Under the pieces are notes generated by a model. It was given only the letters and a program-made list of their open reading frames with translations. It made no database searches and was not told the origin of the DNA. Both the position numbers and the translations under genes were made by a program. Positions 16,205-26,426 of a stretch of DNA of 37,203 nt are shown in pieces. The stretch is from Campylobacterota bacterium (GTDB lineage Bacteria; Campylobacterota; Campylobacteria; Campylobacterales; QNZT01): positions 1 through 37,203 of the forward strand of contig JAHZKW010000096.1 in NCBI GenBank assembly GCA_022600175.1, given 5' to 3'. Numbering within the stretch: position 1 is the first letter of the stretch; every line of letters begins with the position of its first letter.

Positions 16205-16410
16205 AAATTAACACTTCCTCTGTCATCACTGTTTTGATACGTTTCAAATTTGAGTTTTGCTTCCTCTAAGAGTTTGTTTGCCATTTCAAGTTCAGTGATT
16301 CCCTCTTTATAATATTTCACGCTATCACTTAATGTGATTTCAGGGTTCATTAATTTTTCTAATATCTGTTTAGATTTATCAATACGTTTTTCAAAACTTA
16401 AATCTTCCAT
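16201..16410 (-). CDS. xseB: Exodeoxyribonuclease VII small subunit
   Basis: 69 residues. The SFEKRIDKSKQILEKLMNPEI start and the YYKEGITELEMANKLLEEA segment match the short two-helix XseB family. It partners the large subunit XseA, not in this window, to degrade single-stranded DNA. It is embedded between metX (sharing one base at 16410) and the nitrilase-fold gene (4-bp overlap) in a methionine operon, a placement unrelated to its DNA function. Confidence 0.9.
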   Translation of the reverse strand: MEDLSFEKRIDKSKQILEKLMNPEITLSDSVKYYKEGITELEMANKLLEEAKLKFETYQNSDDRGSVNL

Positions 16411-17516
16411 TATTTCTCCTCTAAAGCTTTTTGCACATAGTGTGCGAACTTGTCAATTTCAACTAAAAATGCATCATGACCATAGGTACTCTCTATCTCA
16501 AGATAGTGTGTCTCTTTTTCTCTACCTAGATTACACAAAGTATCATAAATTGTCTGCATCTCTTTGGGTAAAAAGAGTAAATCACTTGCAAAAGAGATCA
16601 ATGTGATTTCAGAATTGATACGACTGAGTGAATCTTCTAAAGAGTCATAGTTTCTGCTTGCATCAAAGATATTGATCGCTTTTGTGATATATAAAAAACT
16701 CAGCGGATCAAACCAATTGACAAAGTTAAGACCATTATAGTCTAAATACCTTTCAACTTGAAACCTACCAAAAAGTTCGTATAGACCATCTGTTTGTACA
16801 TAATCTCTGCCAAATTTTTCATCCATAGAGTCAGGACTAAGATAACTGATATAGCCGCACATACGACCTGTAGAGAGACCTGAGAGACCATTTTCTTTAA
16901 TCACTTCTGGATCATAAAGACCATTTTGAAAATCAGGATCTCTGATGACGGCTTCTCGTGCTACCTTATTAAAAGCAATTGCCCAAGGTTGTGTTGCATA
17001 GGTAGAGGCGAGCAGGATATGTTGTTTGGCAAAGTTTGGATGCTCTATTGCAAAACAGAGTGCTTGCATCCCTCCCATAGAGCCACCAATAATCGCATGT
17101 GCTTTATGGATACCTAAACGATCAAAGAGGATTCTTTGTGCCTTTACCATATCACTGATGGTAATGACAGGAAACTTCATACGATAAGGGGCACTGGATG
17201 GATATTTTGGGCTCATTGGACCAGTAGAGCCAAAGCAGCTTCCTATCACATTGACACAGATTACAAAAAAACGATCAGTATCGATAGACTTTTGGCTTCC
17301 AATCATTGTATCCCACCATCCAGCTTTACGATCATCCTCATAGTGTCCAGCAGCATGATGACTTCCTGTGAGTGCATGACAGACAACGATAACATTAGAT
17401 TTATCTTCGTTTAATTCACCATAAGTTTCATAGGTAAGTTCATAAGGTTCTAGTATACGACCACTCTCTAAATAGAGAGGGTTTGTAAAATGTTCAGTAT
17501 GTGTAGTAATCTTCAA
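16410..17516 (-). CDS. metX: Homoserine O-acetyltransferase
   Basis: 368 residues, alpha/beta-hydrolase fold. The nucleophile elbow GGSMGGMQ contains Ser146, the acid is expected in SFASDLLF, and the histidine lies in YGHDAFL near the C-terminus. HALTGSHHAAG and GSTGP are also family landmarks. The enzyme makes O-acetyl-L-homoserine, the substrate of the MetY encoded one base upstream, in the cytosol. Homoserine succinylation by this fold is known in some bacteria, so the acyl donor is inferred from the family and from the pairing with metY. Confidence 0.95.
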   Translation of the reverse strand: MKITTHTEHFTNPLYLESGRILEPYELTYETYGELNEDKSNVIVVCHALTGSHHAAGHYEDDRKAGWWDTMIGSQKSIDTDRFFVICVNVIGSCFGSTGPMSPKYPSSAPYRMKFPVITISDMVKAQRILFDRLGIHKAHAIIGGSMGGMQALCFAIEHPNFAKQHILLASTYATQPWAIAFNKVAREAVIRDPDFQNGLYDPEVIKENGLSGLSTGRMCGYISYLSPDSMDEKFGRDYVQTDGLYELFGRFQVERYLDYNGLNFVNWFDPLSFLYITKAINIFDASRNYDSLEDSLSRINSEITLISFASDLLFLPKEMQTIYDTLCNLGREKETHYLEIESTYGHDAFLVEIDKFAHYVQKALEEK

Positions 17517-18779
17517 TTATGCCTCAAGTGAGCGTTTTAAATCTTCAATTAAATCTGCTGAATCTTCAAGTCCAACGCTTAATCGGATGAGTCCATTGGA
17601 TACACCAGCGGCTTCTAACTCCTCTTTTGAGAGCTGTTGGTGAGTGGTACTCGCTGGATGTGTGATAATCGATTTGCTATCACCAATATTGACAACAAGT
17701 GAAAAGAGCTCTGTATGATCAACAATCTTAGCAGCCTCTTCAAAACTTGCCACTTCAAAGCTGAGTAGTCCACTACATCCGTTAGGAAGATACTTTTTTG
17801 CATCCAGATAGTTGCTATCACTCTTTAATCCTGGGTAGTGTACTTTTAAGACCTTTGGGTGGGACTCTAAAAACTCTGCAATTGCCATACCATTTTCACT
17901 ATGTTGACGCATACGAAGCGGAAGGTGTTCAAGACCTTGAATAAAAAGCCAAGAATTAAATGGACTAGGCGTTGCACCAAGATCTCTTAAGAGTGCCAAA
18001 CGCATTCTTAGTGAAAAGATAGGGAGTGGAATATCTGTGTAGATAAGACCATGATAACTTGCATCAGGTTCATTGAAGTGTGCATATCTTGCATTGCCCT
18101 TGATCTTATCTACAAGCGCTTTGCGTTCCACCACAATCCCTCCGATTGCCAACCCTTGTCCTGTAGTATATTTACTCGTTGAATGTATAGAGAGATCACA
18201 TCCTAGCTCCAGTGGTTTACACAATATAGGTGTAGCGACTGTATTGTCAACTGCAGTTAACACTCCATATTTTTCAGCTATGGCGACAATATGATCAAAG
18301 TCTGCTACATCAATGCTTGGATTGGTAATACTCTCAAATAAAATAAGTTTACTCTTCTCATCTATAAGTGTTTCAAGTTGCTTGGGATCATGGACATCAA
18401 AATAACGCGCTTCAATCCCAAAACGTTTGATCGTATGGGCAGTGAGTGTAGATGTACCACCATAGACTTGATTTGCACAGATGATATTGTCACCTGCCTC
18501 TGCTACATTAGCGATCGTATTAAAGATTGCTGCCATACCACTTGCGGTAGCAATAGCTGCTTCTCCACCCTCAAGGGCAGCAAATCTTTTTTCAAAAACA
18601 TCTGTTGTGGGGTTCATCAATCTAGTGTAGATATTTCCTAACTCTTTTAGTGCAAAAAGGTTGGCAGCATGTTCTGCATCACGAAACTCATAAGCAGTAC
18701 TTTGGTAGATAGGAACTGCCATTGTTGCTTGAACATCCTTATCATATCCTGCATGGATAGCGATGGTTTTATCTTGCAT
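17517..18779 (-). CDS. metY: O-acetylhomoserine sulfhydrylase
   Basis: 420 residues, a PLP-dependent Cys/Met-metabolism enzyme. The Schiff-base lysine is Lys203 in IHSTSKYTTGQG. YQSTAYEF, YTRLMNPTT and the cofactor motif AVDNTVATP are present. It joins sulfide, or a protein-bound sulfur donor, to O-acetylhomoserine to give homocysteine. The ATG at 18779 is preferred over the in-frame GTG at 18785 because AAGGAG lies five bases upstream of the ATG and overlaps the GTG. It is the first gene of a six-gene operon. Upstream lie a -10 element at 18806-18811 and a tandem 11-bp repeat. Confidence 0.95.
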   Translation of the reverse strand: MQDKTIAIHAGYDKDVQATMAVPIYQSTAYEFRDAEHAANLFALKELGNIYTRLMNPTTDVFEKRFAALEGGEAAIATASGMAAIFNTIANVAEAGDNIICANQVYGGTSTLTAHTIKRFGIEARYFDVHDPKQLETLIDEKSKLILFESITNPSIDVADFDHIVAIAEKYGVLTAVDNTVATPILCKPLELGCDLSIHSTSKYTTGQGLAIGGIVVERKALVDKIKGNARYAHFNEPDASYHGLIYTDIPLPIFSLRMRLALLRDLGATPSPFNSWLFIQGLEHLPLRMRQHSENGMAIAEFLESHPKVLKVHYPGLKSDSNYLDAKKYLPNGCSGLLSFEVASFEEAAKIVDHTELFSLVVNIGDSKSIITHPASTTHQQLSKEELEAAGVSNGLIRLSVGLEDSADLIEDLKRSLEA

Positions 18780-18805
18780 GTGCACTCCTTTGGTTGTAAT
18801 TGATT

Positions 18806-18811
18806 ATTATA
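18806..18811 (-). promoter_or_regulatory. -10 element of the metY operon
   Basis: TATAAT on the minus strand, 26 bases upstream of the metY ATG. There is no recognisable -35 at the proper spacing; instead the -10 is followed upstream by direct repeats. It is a plausible promoter for the whole metY-metX-xseB operon. Confidence 0.5.
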
Positions 18812-18813
18812 CA

Positions 18814-18835
18814 TTATCTTATCTATATCTTATCT
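18814..18835. repeat. Two tandem 11-bp direct repeats upstream of metY
   Basis: TTATCTTATCT (18814-18824) is followed directly by ATATCTTATCT (18825-18835), 10 of 11 bases identical. They occupy the place where a -35 and activator site would lie for the -10 at 18806-18811. The one-helical-turn period fits a protein-binding site, but low-complexity AT sequence is an alternative. Confidence 0.5.
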
Positions 18836-18882
18836 ATGAAGTAGGCATAACCACAAATTTGCTATCATGAGGTTATCCAAAT

Positions 18883-18894
18883 CCTTAATTAAGG
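18883..18894 (+). promoter_or_regulatory. Palindrome covering the amrA ribosome binding site
   Basis: CCTTAATTAAGG is a perfect 12-bp palindrome whose right half supplies the AAGG of the AAGGAGGAG ribosome site, nine bases before the amrA ATG. A larger inverted repeat (ATAACC at about 18847-18852, GGTTAT at about 18871-18876) lies just upstream. Control of translation start or an operator is possible. Confidence 0.35.
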
Positions 18895-18902
18895 AGGAGT
18901 AG

Positions 18903-19457
18903 ATGGACCATAGGTTTATGATTGAGATTGCAAAAGATGCAATTTTAGAGGAGTTTTTACAACGACCATTAATTGATAGAATGGCACTTTTGAAACAGTA
19001 TCCAATACTTGGTAAAAAAGGTGCAACCTTTGTCACTTTAGAAAAACGTAAAGCACTTCGTGGTTGTATTGGCACACTTGTTTCTCATCGTGTATTATTA
19101 GATGATCTTATCGCTAATGCCAAATCTGCAGCCTTTAGAGATAGTCGTTTCCGTCCTTTAACTCAAAGTGAATTCGAAGATAAAAACTTTACCATTGAAG
19201 TCTCAATTTTAAGTGAACCTAAGCAGCTTAGCTATAAAGATCAAGCAGATCTCAAGCGAAAAATCAAAGTAGGTGTTGATGGTGTGATTTTAAAGCATGG
19301 TAATTATCAAGCGACATTTTTACCACAAGTATGGGAGCAGTTACCTAGATTTGAAGCATTTTTTTCTCATCTGTGTCAAAAGGCAGGGATGCGCTCAAAC
19401 TGTTTAGAAGCACACCCTAAAATTTATCTTTATCGTGTACAAAAGATTAAAGTGTAA
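18903..19457 (+). CDS. amrA: AmmeMemoRadiSam system protein A (AMMECR1 domain)
   Basis: 184 residues. The AMMECR1 domain is shown by KGATFVTLEKRKALRGCIG (residues 39-57), with the invariant LRGCIG, then FRDSRFRPLT and LPQVWEQLPR. It is a cytosolic protein whose biochemical role is not established. It is the first gene of a three-gene operon; the radical SAM gene begins 2 bp after its stop. The strong AAGGAGG site is partly inside a palindrome. Confidence 0.92.
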   Translation: MDHRFMIEIAKDAILEEFLQRPLIDRMALLKQYPILGKKGATFVTLEKRKALRGCIGTLVSHRVLLDDLIANAKSAAFRDSRFRPLTQSEFEDKNFTIEVSILSEPKQLSYKDQADLKRKIKVGVDGVILKHGNYQATFLPQVWEQLPRFEAFFSHLCQKAGMRSNCLEAHPKIYLYRVQKIKV

Positions 19458-19459
19458 CT

Positions 19460-20446
19460 ATGCACTATTTTCGTGTAGAAGATGAAAAGATTATCTGTCT
19501 TTTATGTCAGCACTATTGTAAGTTAAAAGAGGGACAAGTTGGTATTTGTGGTGTGAACCAAAATCAAAATAGTATACTTAAAAATTTAGTCTATGGACGT
19601 GTTGTAGCCCTTCATGTTGATCCTGTGGAGAAAAAACCGCTTTATCATTTTTTACCTGGAACATTGTCCCTCTCTTTAGGAACAGTAGGGTGCAATTTTC
19701 GTTGCCCTTTTTGTCAGAATTGGCAGATATCACAAAGTAAAGATATAGCGCGAGGTGATCTAGTATCAGCTGAGCAAGTGGTAGCGTTAGCACTAGAAAA
19801 GGGGTGTAAGAGTATCTCTTTTACCTATAATGAACCCACAATCTTCTACCCTTTTGCAAAAGAGATAGCACTAAGGGCTAAAACCAAAGGTTTAAAATCC
19901 ATTTTTGTCTCTAATGGGTTAGAGTCTGCTGAAGTGATAGAAGATATGAAAGGGGTGATTGATGGTTTTAATGTCGATTTAAAAAGTTTTGATCCTCACT
20001 ACTATAAAAAAACCTTAAAAGGGTCGCTATCAGGAGTGCTTGAAACCTTAAAAAGGCTAAAAAAAGGTGGCTTTTGGGTAGAAGTAACCACTTTGATTGT
20101 ACCTGGCAGTAATGATAGCAGAGCTGAGTTACAAAAGATCGCTTCATTTATTGCAAATGAAATGGATATCTATACCCCTTGGCATATCTCAGCCTTTCAT
20201 GGAGATTATAAAATGCAAGATACGCCTAGAACTTCTATCGAAAAGTTACTTGAAGCAAAAGAGATAGGAGAAATGGCAGGGTTAAAATATATTTATATGG
20301 GAAATGTACAAACGAAAGCAGTGACTTTTTGTCCCCACTGCAAAGATGGAGTAATGACAAGAAATAGGTTTGAATTATTAGAATATAGGCTAAAAGATGG
20401 CACTTGTCCAAAGTGTAATCGTGCGATTGAAGGAGTGTGGTTATGA
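19460..20446 (+). CDS. amrS: AmmeMemoRadiSam system radical SAM enzyme
   Basis: 328 residues. The radical SAM cluster motif CNFRCPFC has Cys78, Cys82 and Cys85. An N-terminal Cys-rich segment (CLLCQHYC and GQVGICGVN) and a C-terminal four-Cys ribbon (FCPHC and TCPKC) flank the core, as in the PflA-like AmrS family. It reductively cleaves S-adenosylmethionine; the substrate is unknown. It lies between amrA (2-bp gap) and amrB (4-bp ATGA overlap), so all three products are probably made together. Confidence 0.93.
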   Translation: MHYFRVEDEKIICLLCQHYCKLKEGQVGICGVNQNQNSILKNLVYGRVVALHVDPVEKKPLYHFLPGTLSLSLGTVGCNFRCPFCQNWQISQSKDIARGDLVSAEQVVALALEKGCKSISFTYNEPTIFYPFAKEIALRAKTKGLKSIFVSNGLESAEVIEDMKGVIDGFNVDLKSFDPHYYKKTLKGSLSGVLETLKRLKKGGFWVEVTTLIVPGSNDSRAELQKIASFIANEMDIYTPWHISAFHGDYKMQDTPRTSIEKLLEAKEIGEMAGLKYIYMGNVQTKAVTFCPHCKDGVMTRNRFELLEYRLKDGTCPKCNRAIEGVWL

Positions 20447-21240
20447 CGAGAGAAGCAGGGGTTAAAGGGCAGTTCTATCCTAAAAAATGTGGGGAGATTC
20501 AAAACTATATACAGAAATGGAATCATATATTAGATACCAAACTCAAAGATCCCGTGCTTTTAAAAGAGTATCCTCGTGCAGTTATAGTGCCTCATGCTGG
20601 TTATATCTATAGTGGATTTACGGCGAATATTGCCTATCGATTGCTTGCCAACAGCAGAGCAAAAAGAGTAATAGTGATAGGACCTAGCCATCGTGTTTAT
20701 ATTGATGGACTGAGTGGCAGTACCCAAGATCTTTTTGATTCTCCATGTGGTGATCTTGTGATAGACACTGCCTATTTGGCACAGCTTAAAAAACATTTTT
20801 CCATTGGATTTGAAGCTAAAGCACATAATATGGAACATAGTACGGAAGTACAGATGCCTTTGATTAAGCACTATCTACCACAAGCGAAAGTGATCGAGTT
20901 TATCTACGGTAAGATAGATTATAAGAAGCTTGCAAAACTTATCTATACACTATTACGAGACCCAGACAATGTGGTGGTGATTAGTACTGATCTTAGCCAC
21001 TTTTATACACTTGAAAATGCAAAAAAATTAGATAATATCTGTCTTAATGGTATCTTAAAAAAAGATATCTCAATCTTGGATCGTGGATGTGAAGCGTGTG
21101 GATTACTAGGGGTAAAAGCGATGCTTCATGTTGCAAAAGAGGCTCAGATGAGTGTAGAACTCTTAGATTATCGTACAAGTGCAGATGCTAGCGGGGATGA
21201 AAATAGGGTAGTGGGGTACGTGAGTGCTTATTTAAAATAG
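20443..21240 (+). CDS. amrB: AmmeMemoRadiSam system protein B (MEMO1 family)
   Basis: 265 residues from the ATG at 20443, which overlaps the amrS stop as ATGA with AAGGAG upstream. The Memo-family active-site-like pocket is present: PHAGYIYSG (His51), GPSHRVYIDG, EHSTEVQMPL and STDLSHFY supply the conserved His, Asp and Glu, and CEACGLLG supplies the conserved Cys. The fold is related to extradiol dioxygenases (class III). Enzymatic activity is not established for bacterial members. It ends near a bidirectional terminator shared with guaB. Confidence 0.92.
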   Translation: MTREAGVKGQFYPKKCGEIQNYIQKWNHILDTKLKDPVLLKEYPRAVIVPHAGYIYSGFTANIAYRLLANSRAKRVIVIGPSHRVYIDGLSGSTQDLFDSPCGDLVIDTAYLAQLKKHFSIGFEAKAHNMEHSTEVQMPLIKHYLPQAKVIEFIYGKIDYKKLAKLIYTLLRDPDNVVVISTDLSHFYTLENAKKLDNICLNGILKKDISILDRGCEACGLLGVKAMLHVAKEAQMSVELLDYRTSADASGDENRVVGYVSAYLK

Positions 21241-21242
21241 TA

Positions 21243-21268
21243 TTGTTCAAAGCAAAAGCTTTGAACAA
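21243..21268. terminator. Bidirectional terminator between amrB and guaB
   Basis: TTGTTCAAAGC and GCTTTGAACAA form an 11-bp perfect stem with loop AAAA in the 33-bp gap between two convergent genes. The symmetrical position supports use from both sides, though the U-tracts are short. Confidence 0.7.
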
Positions 21269-21273
21269 AAAGA

Positions 21274-24095
<2,822 letters not shown>

Positions 24096-24263
24096 TTTAT
24101 CCCCTGCAGTTATATAAATTTTAGAGATTTTAGCTAATTTTAGATAAAAGTTTTTTGCTAAAAGTGCCGATATACAGAAGTATATAAAACTTAAGTAAAC
24201 TTTTACTATTATAAAGTTCATTTAAAGTTTATAAAATAATTTAAAATTAAAGGATCAACCATA

Positions 24264-25607
24264 ATGTATTTTGAAAAATTTAAGATCATTGCTTTAAGTT
24301 CTATTACGGCAAGTATGCTTCTTTTGAGTGGCTGTGGAAGTTCAAGCTCTTCGTCAAGCAGTTCATCAAGTGATTCGAGTTCTTCAAATAGCTCTAGCTC
24401 TAGCTCTTCAAGTTCAAGCAGTACTGCTGCTGATACAACGGCACCGGTATTTACCTCAAGTGCAGCAGTGAATGTTGTTGAAAATGGAACATTGAATCAT
24501 ACCGTAGTTGCAACAGATGCAAACACTGTGACTTATAGTATTGAAGGTAGTGCACCAGGTTTTGCGATTAATGCAACAACAGGGTTATTGACTTTTACAG
24601 CACCAGCAGTAGATAGTGATACAGCTTCACAAGTCAATGTGAAAGCGCAAGATACAGCAGGTAACATGCAGACACAATTGATCACTGTTACAGTGACTGA
24701 AGCGGGTGATATTACCAATAGAGTGATTATGCCTTTAGATACAGTTGGAAGCTTTGAGAAGAGTGATGGAAATCTTACGGTTACAAATATACGTACAGGT
24801 TTTGTATGGGAAGATACAAACTCAAATGAAAATAACAGTACATTTGTACAGGCACAAGCACACTGTGAGAGTTTAAAAACAAGTAATTTTGCAGGTAAAA
24901 ACAATTGGAGATTACCAACACGTGCAGATCTTTTTAAATTAGCAAACTATAACAATGCAAATCCAAATGTCTATTCAGATGATACCTTTAGCAATAGAGT
25001 TGGTGGTGCATATTGGACTTCTGAAGAGATCAATGCCACAACAGCATGGACAGTCTCTTATGCAGGTGTTGGAGATTTTAAAGTTTCAAAAACATTAGTA
25101 GCAGGTGCGCCTATCACATCAGCGTATGTTAGATGTGTGAGTGGTGATCATCAGCCAGCAAGATTTGATGGAAACTATACTGCAATAACACGGATAGATC
25201 TTGATACTGATCTTGAATGGCACACACACCGTCATGATAACTTAGTGGCACCGATCTCAAATGGTGAATACCCTGAAGGTAACTTTACGACTGCACAAGC
25301 AACTTGTGCAACTTATGGTTATAGATTACCTACGATCAATGAACTTCGTTCAATTGTTGATTATGAGAGTACAGCTATTTTTGGTGATCTCACGGTTGTT
25401 ATTGGTGGTACAACTTTTGACTCTGGTGCAGAGGAGAATGGTTTTGATGCTATTGTATGGACATCCACAGAGAATATTGAAGGTAGTATTCGTGCAATGT
25501 ATATTAGTCCAAATGAGATTTTAGATACAGCAGTAGATAAAAACTTAACGTTTGGGCCTGGAACACCAGATCCAATTAGAACAATTTGTGTACAACCTAG
25601 ATTGTAA
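24264..25607 (+). CDS. Poly-serine lipoprotein with cadherin-like and DUF1566 domains
   Basis: 447 residues. The lipoprotein signal ends in LLSGC with lipidated Cys24. Residues 26-54 are an almost pure serine linker, followed by a cadherin-like beta domain (about 58-150). Two DUF1566/Lcl-type C-lectin-like units come next (about 155-300 and 305-447), each with WRLPT- or YRLPT-type and YWTSE- or VWTST-type motifs and paired Cys. It should be anchored to the outer membrane and face outward, where such domains bind surfaces or ligands. AAAGGA precedes the ATG. It is divergent from gatA and single, with its own terminator. Confidence 0.88.
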   Translation: MYFEKFKIIALSSITASMLLLSGCGSSSSSSSSSSSDSSSSNSSSSSSSSSSSTAADTTAPVFTSSAAVNVVENGTLNHTVVATDANTVTYSIEGSAPGFAINATTGLLTFTAPAVDSDTASQVNVKAQDTAGNMQTQLITVTVTEAGDITNRVIMPLDTVGSFEKSDGNLTVTNIRTGFVWEDTNSNENNSTFVQAQAHCESLKTSNFAGKNNWRLPTRADLFKLANYNNANPNVYSDDTFSNRVGGAYWTSEEINATTAWTVSYAGVGDFKVSKTLVAGAPITSAYVRCVSGDHQPARFDGNYTAITRIDLDTDLEWHTHRHDNLVAPISNGEYPEGNFTTAQATCATYGYRLPTINELRSIVDYESTAIFGDLTVVIGGTTFDSGAEENGFDAIVWTSTENIEGSIRAMYISPNEILDTAVDKNLTFGPGTPDPIRTICVQPRL

Positions 25608-25620
25608 ATAGGATATAGGA

Positions 25621-25646
25621 GTGACTTCCTTTTTTAAGGAAGTCAC
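25621..25646. terminator. Bidirectional terminator after the lipoprotein gene
   Basis: GTGACTTCCTT and AAGGAAGTCAC form an 11-bp perfect stem around TTTT. It lies between the convergent lipoprotein and PAS-protein genes. Confidence 0.75.
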
Positions 25647-25649
25647 TGT

Positions 25650-26069
25650 TTAATGTAGCGTTTTATAAAGTGCATCATGCTCTTTCACTGCTTGACGCGT
25701 AGGTTTAGTTCGAATAGAGATATAGTTTATTTGCCCATTTTGATTGATTTTGCGAAGTACCGTCCCATAGACCCAGTAGTAACCTCCACCTTTTCGTGCA
25801 TTCTTAACATACCCCTGCCAAAAACCTTTTGATTGTATATCATCCCAAAGACCCTTAAATGCAACCCTCGGCATATCAGGATGTCTGATAATATTATGTG
25901 GCTGACCAATCAGCTCCTCTAAACTATAATTAGCAACTTTTGCAAATGATTCATTAGCATAAGTGATGATACCTTTTTCATCTGTTTCTGAAAGTAGAAA
26001 CGGATCATGATAAAGTACTTCACCGTCATCTAAAAAAGTCAAATCATTGGATTCAATCTCTGCAACCAT
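25650..26069 (-). CDS. PAS domain protein, CetB/Aer-type energy taxis sensor
   Basis: 139 residues, a single PAS domain. DEKGIITYANESFAKVANYS, LIGQPHNIIRHPDMPR and GFWQGYVKNARKGGGYYWV are the hallmarks of FAD-binding Aer-type PAS domains. In Campylobacter the stand-alone protein CetB carries such a domain and signals to the membrane partner CetA. No membrane segment, HAMP or methyl-accepting domain is present here, and no cetA lies adjacent, so the partner must be elsewhere. AAAGGAG precedes the ATG. Cytosolic redox or energy sensing is inferred from the family. Confidence 0.82.
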   Translation of the reverse strand: MVAEIESNDLTFLDDGEVLYHDPFLLSETDEKGIITYANESFAKVANYSLEELIGQPHNIIRHPDMPRVAFKGLWDDIQSKGFWQGYVKNARKGGGYYWVYGTVLRKINQNGQINYISIRTKPTRQAVKEHDALYKTLH

Positions 26070-26117
26070 ATAAACTCCTTTATTATAGAGTGTAATATCG
26101 TCAAAAAAGAGAATTTT

Positions 26118-26426
26118 TTAAATGCTATCTATCCACTCTAGATAAGTTTTAGAACCATTGGTGATAGGGATTTCGATGATCTGTGGTGTCTCATAAGGAT
26201 GTAGTTTGGTGATAGTTTCTGCAATCGCTTGAAAGTTAGATTTTTTTGTTTTGATGGTGACTCTGATCTCAGGATCATTTTCTATTTTCCCCTCCCAAAT
26301 ATACAGACTCTCAATGTCGTTTAATTGTACACAAGCGGCTAGTTTTTTCTCTAAGAGTAAAGAAGCAACTGCTTTTGCCTCTTTACGGTTGGGGTAGGTG
26401 GTAAGAATCATGACAAATTCAGCCAT
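26118..26426 (-). CDS. cutA: CutA divalent-cation tolerance family protein
   Basis: 102 residues. The ferredoxin-like trimeric CutA1 family is shown by TYPNRKEAKAVASLLLEKKLAACVQL, split around the conserved AACV, then YIWEGKIE and HPYETPQIIEIPI. It is a cytosolic protein of debated role, historically linked to copper tolerance. The ATG shares one base with the TolC-type gene's stop (TAATG), so it is the last translated unit of the efflux operon. Confidence 0.93.
   Translation of the reverse strand: MAEFVMILTTYPNRKEAKAVASLLLEKKLAACVQLNDIESLYIWEGKIENDPEIRVTIKTKKSNFQAIAETITKLHPYETPQIIEIPITNGSKTYLEWIDSI

Noticed and set aside
17517-18785. metY starting at the GTG at 18785
   Set aside because: That codon overlaps the ribosome site; the ATG at 18779 is properly spaced.
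24096-24221. A 42-residue N-terminal extension of GatA
   Set aside because: It is AT-driven, hydrophobic and unlike the family. The GTG at 24095 has a ribosome site and gives the normal length.
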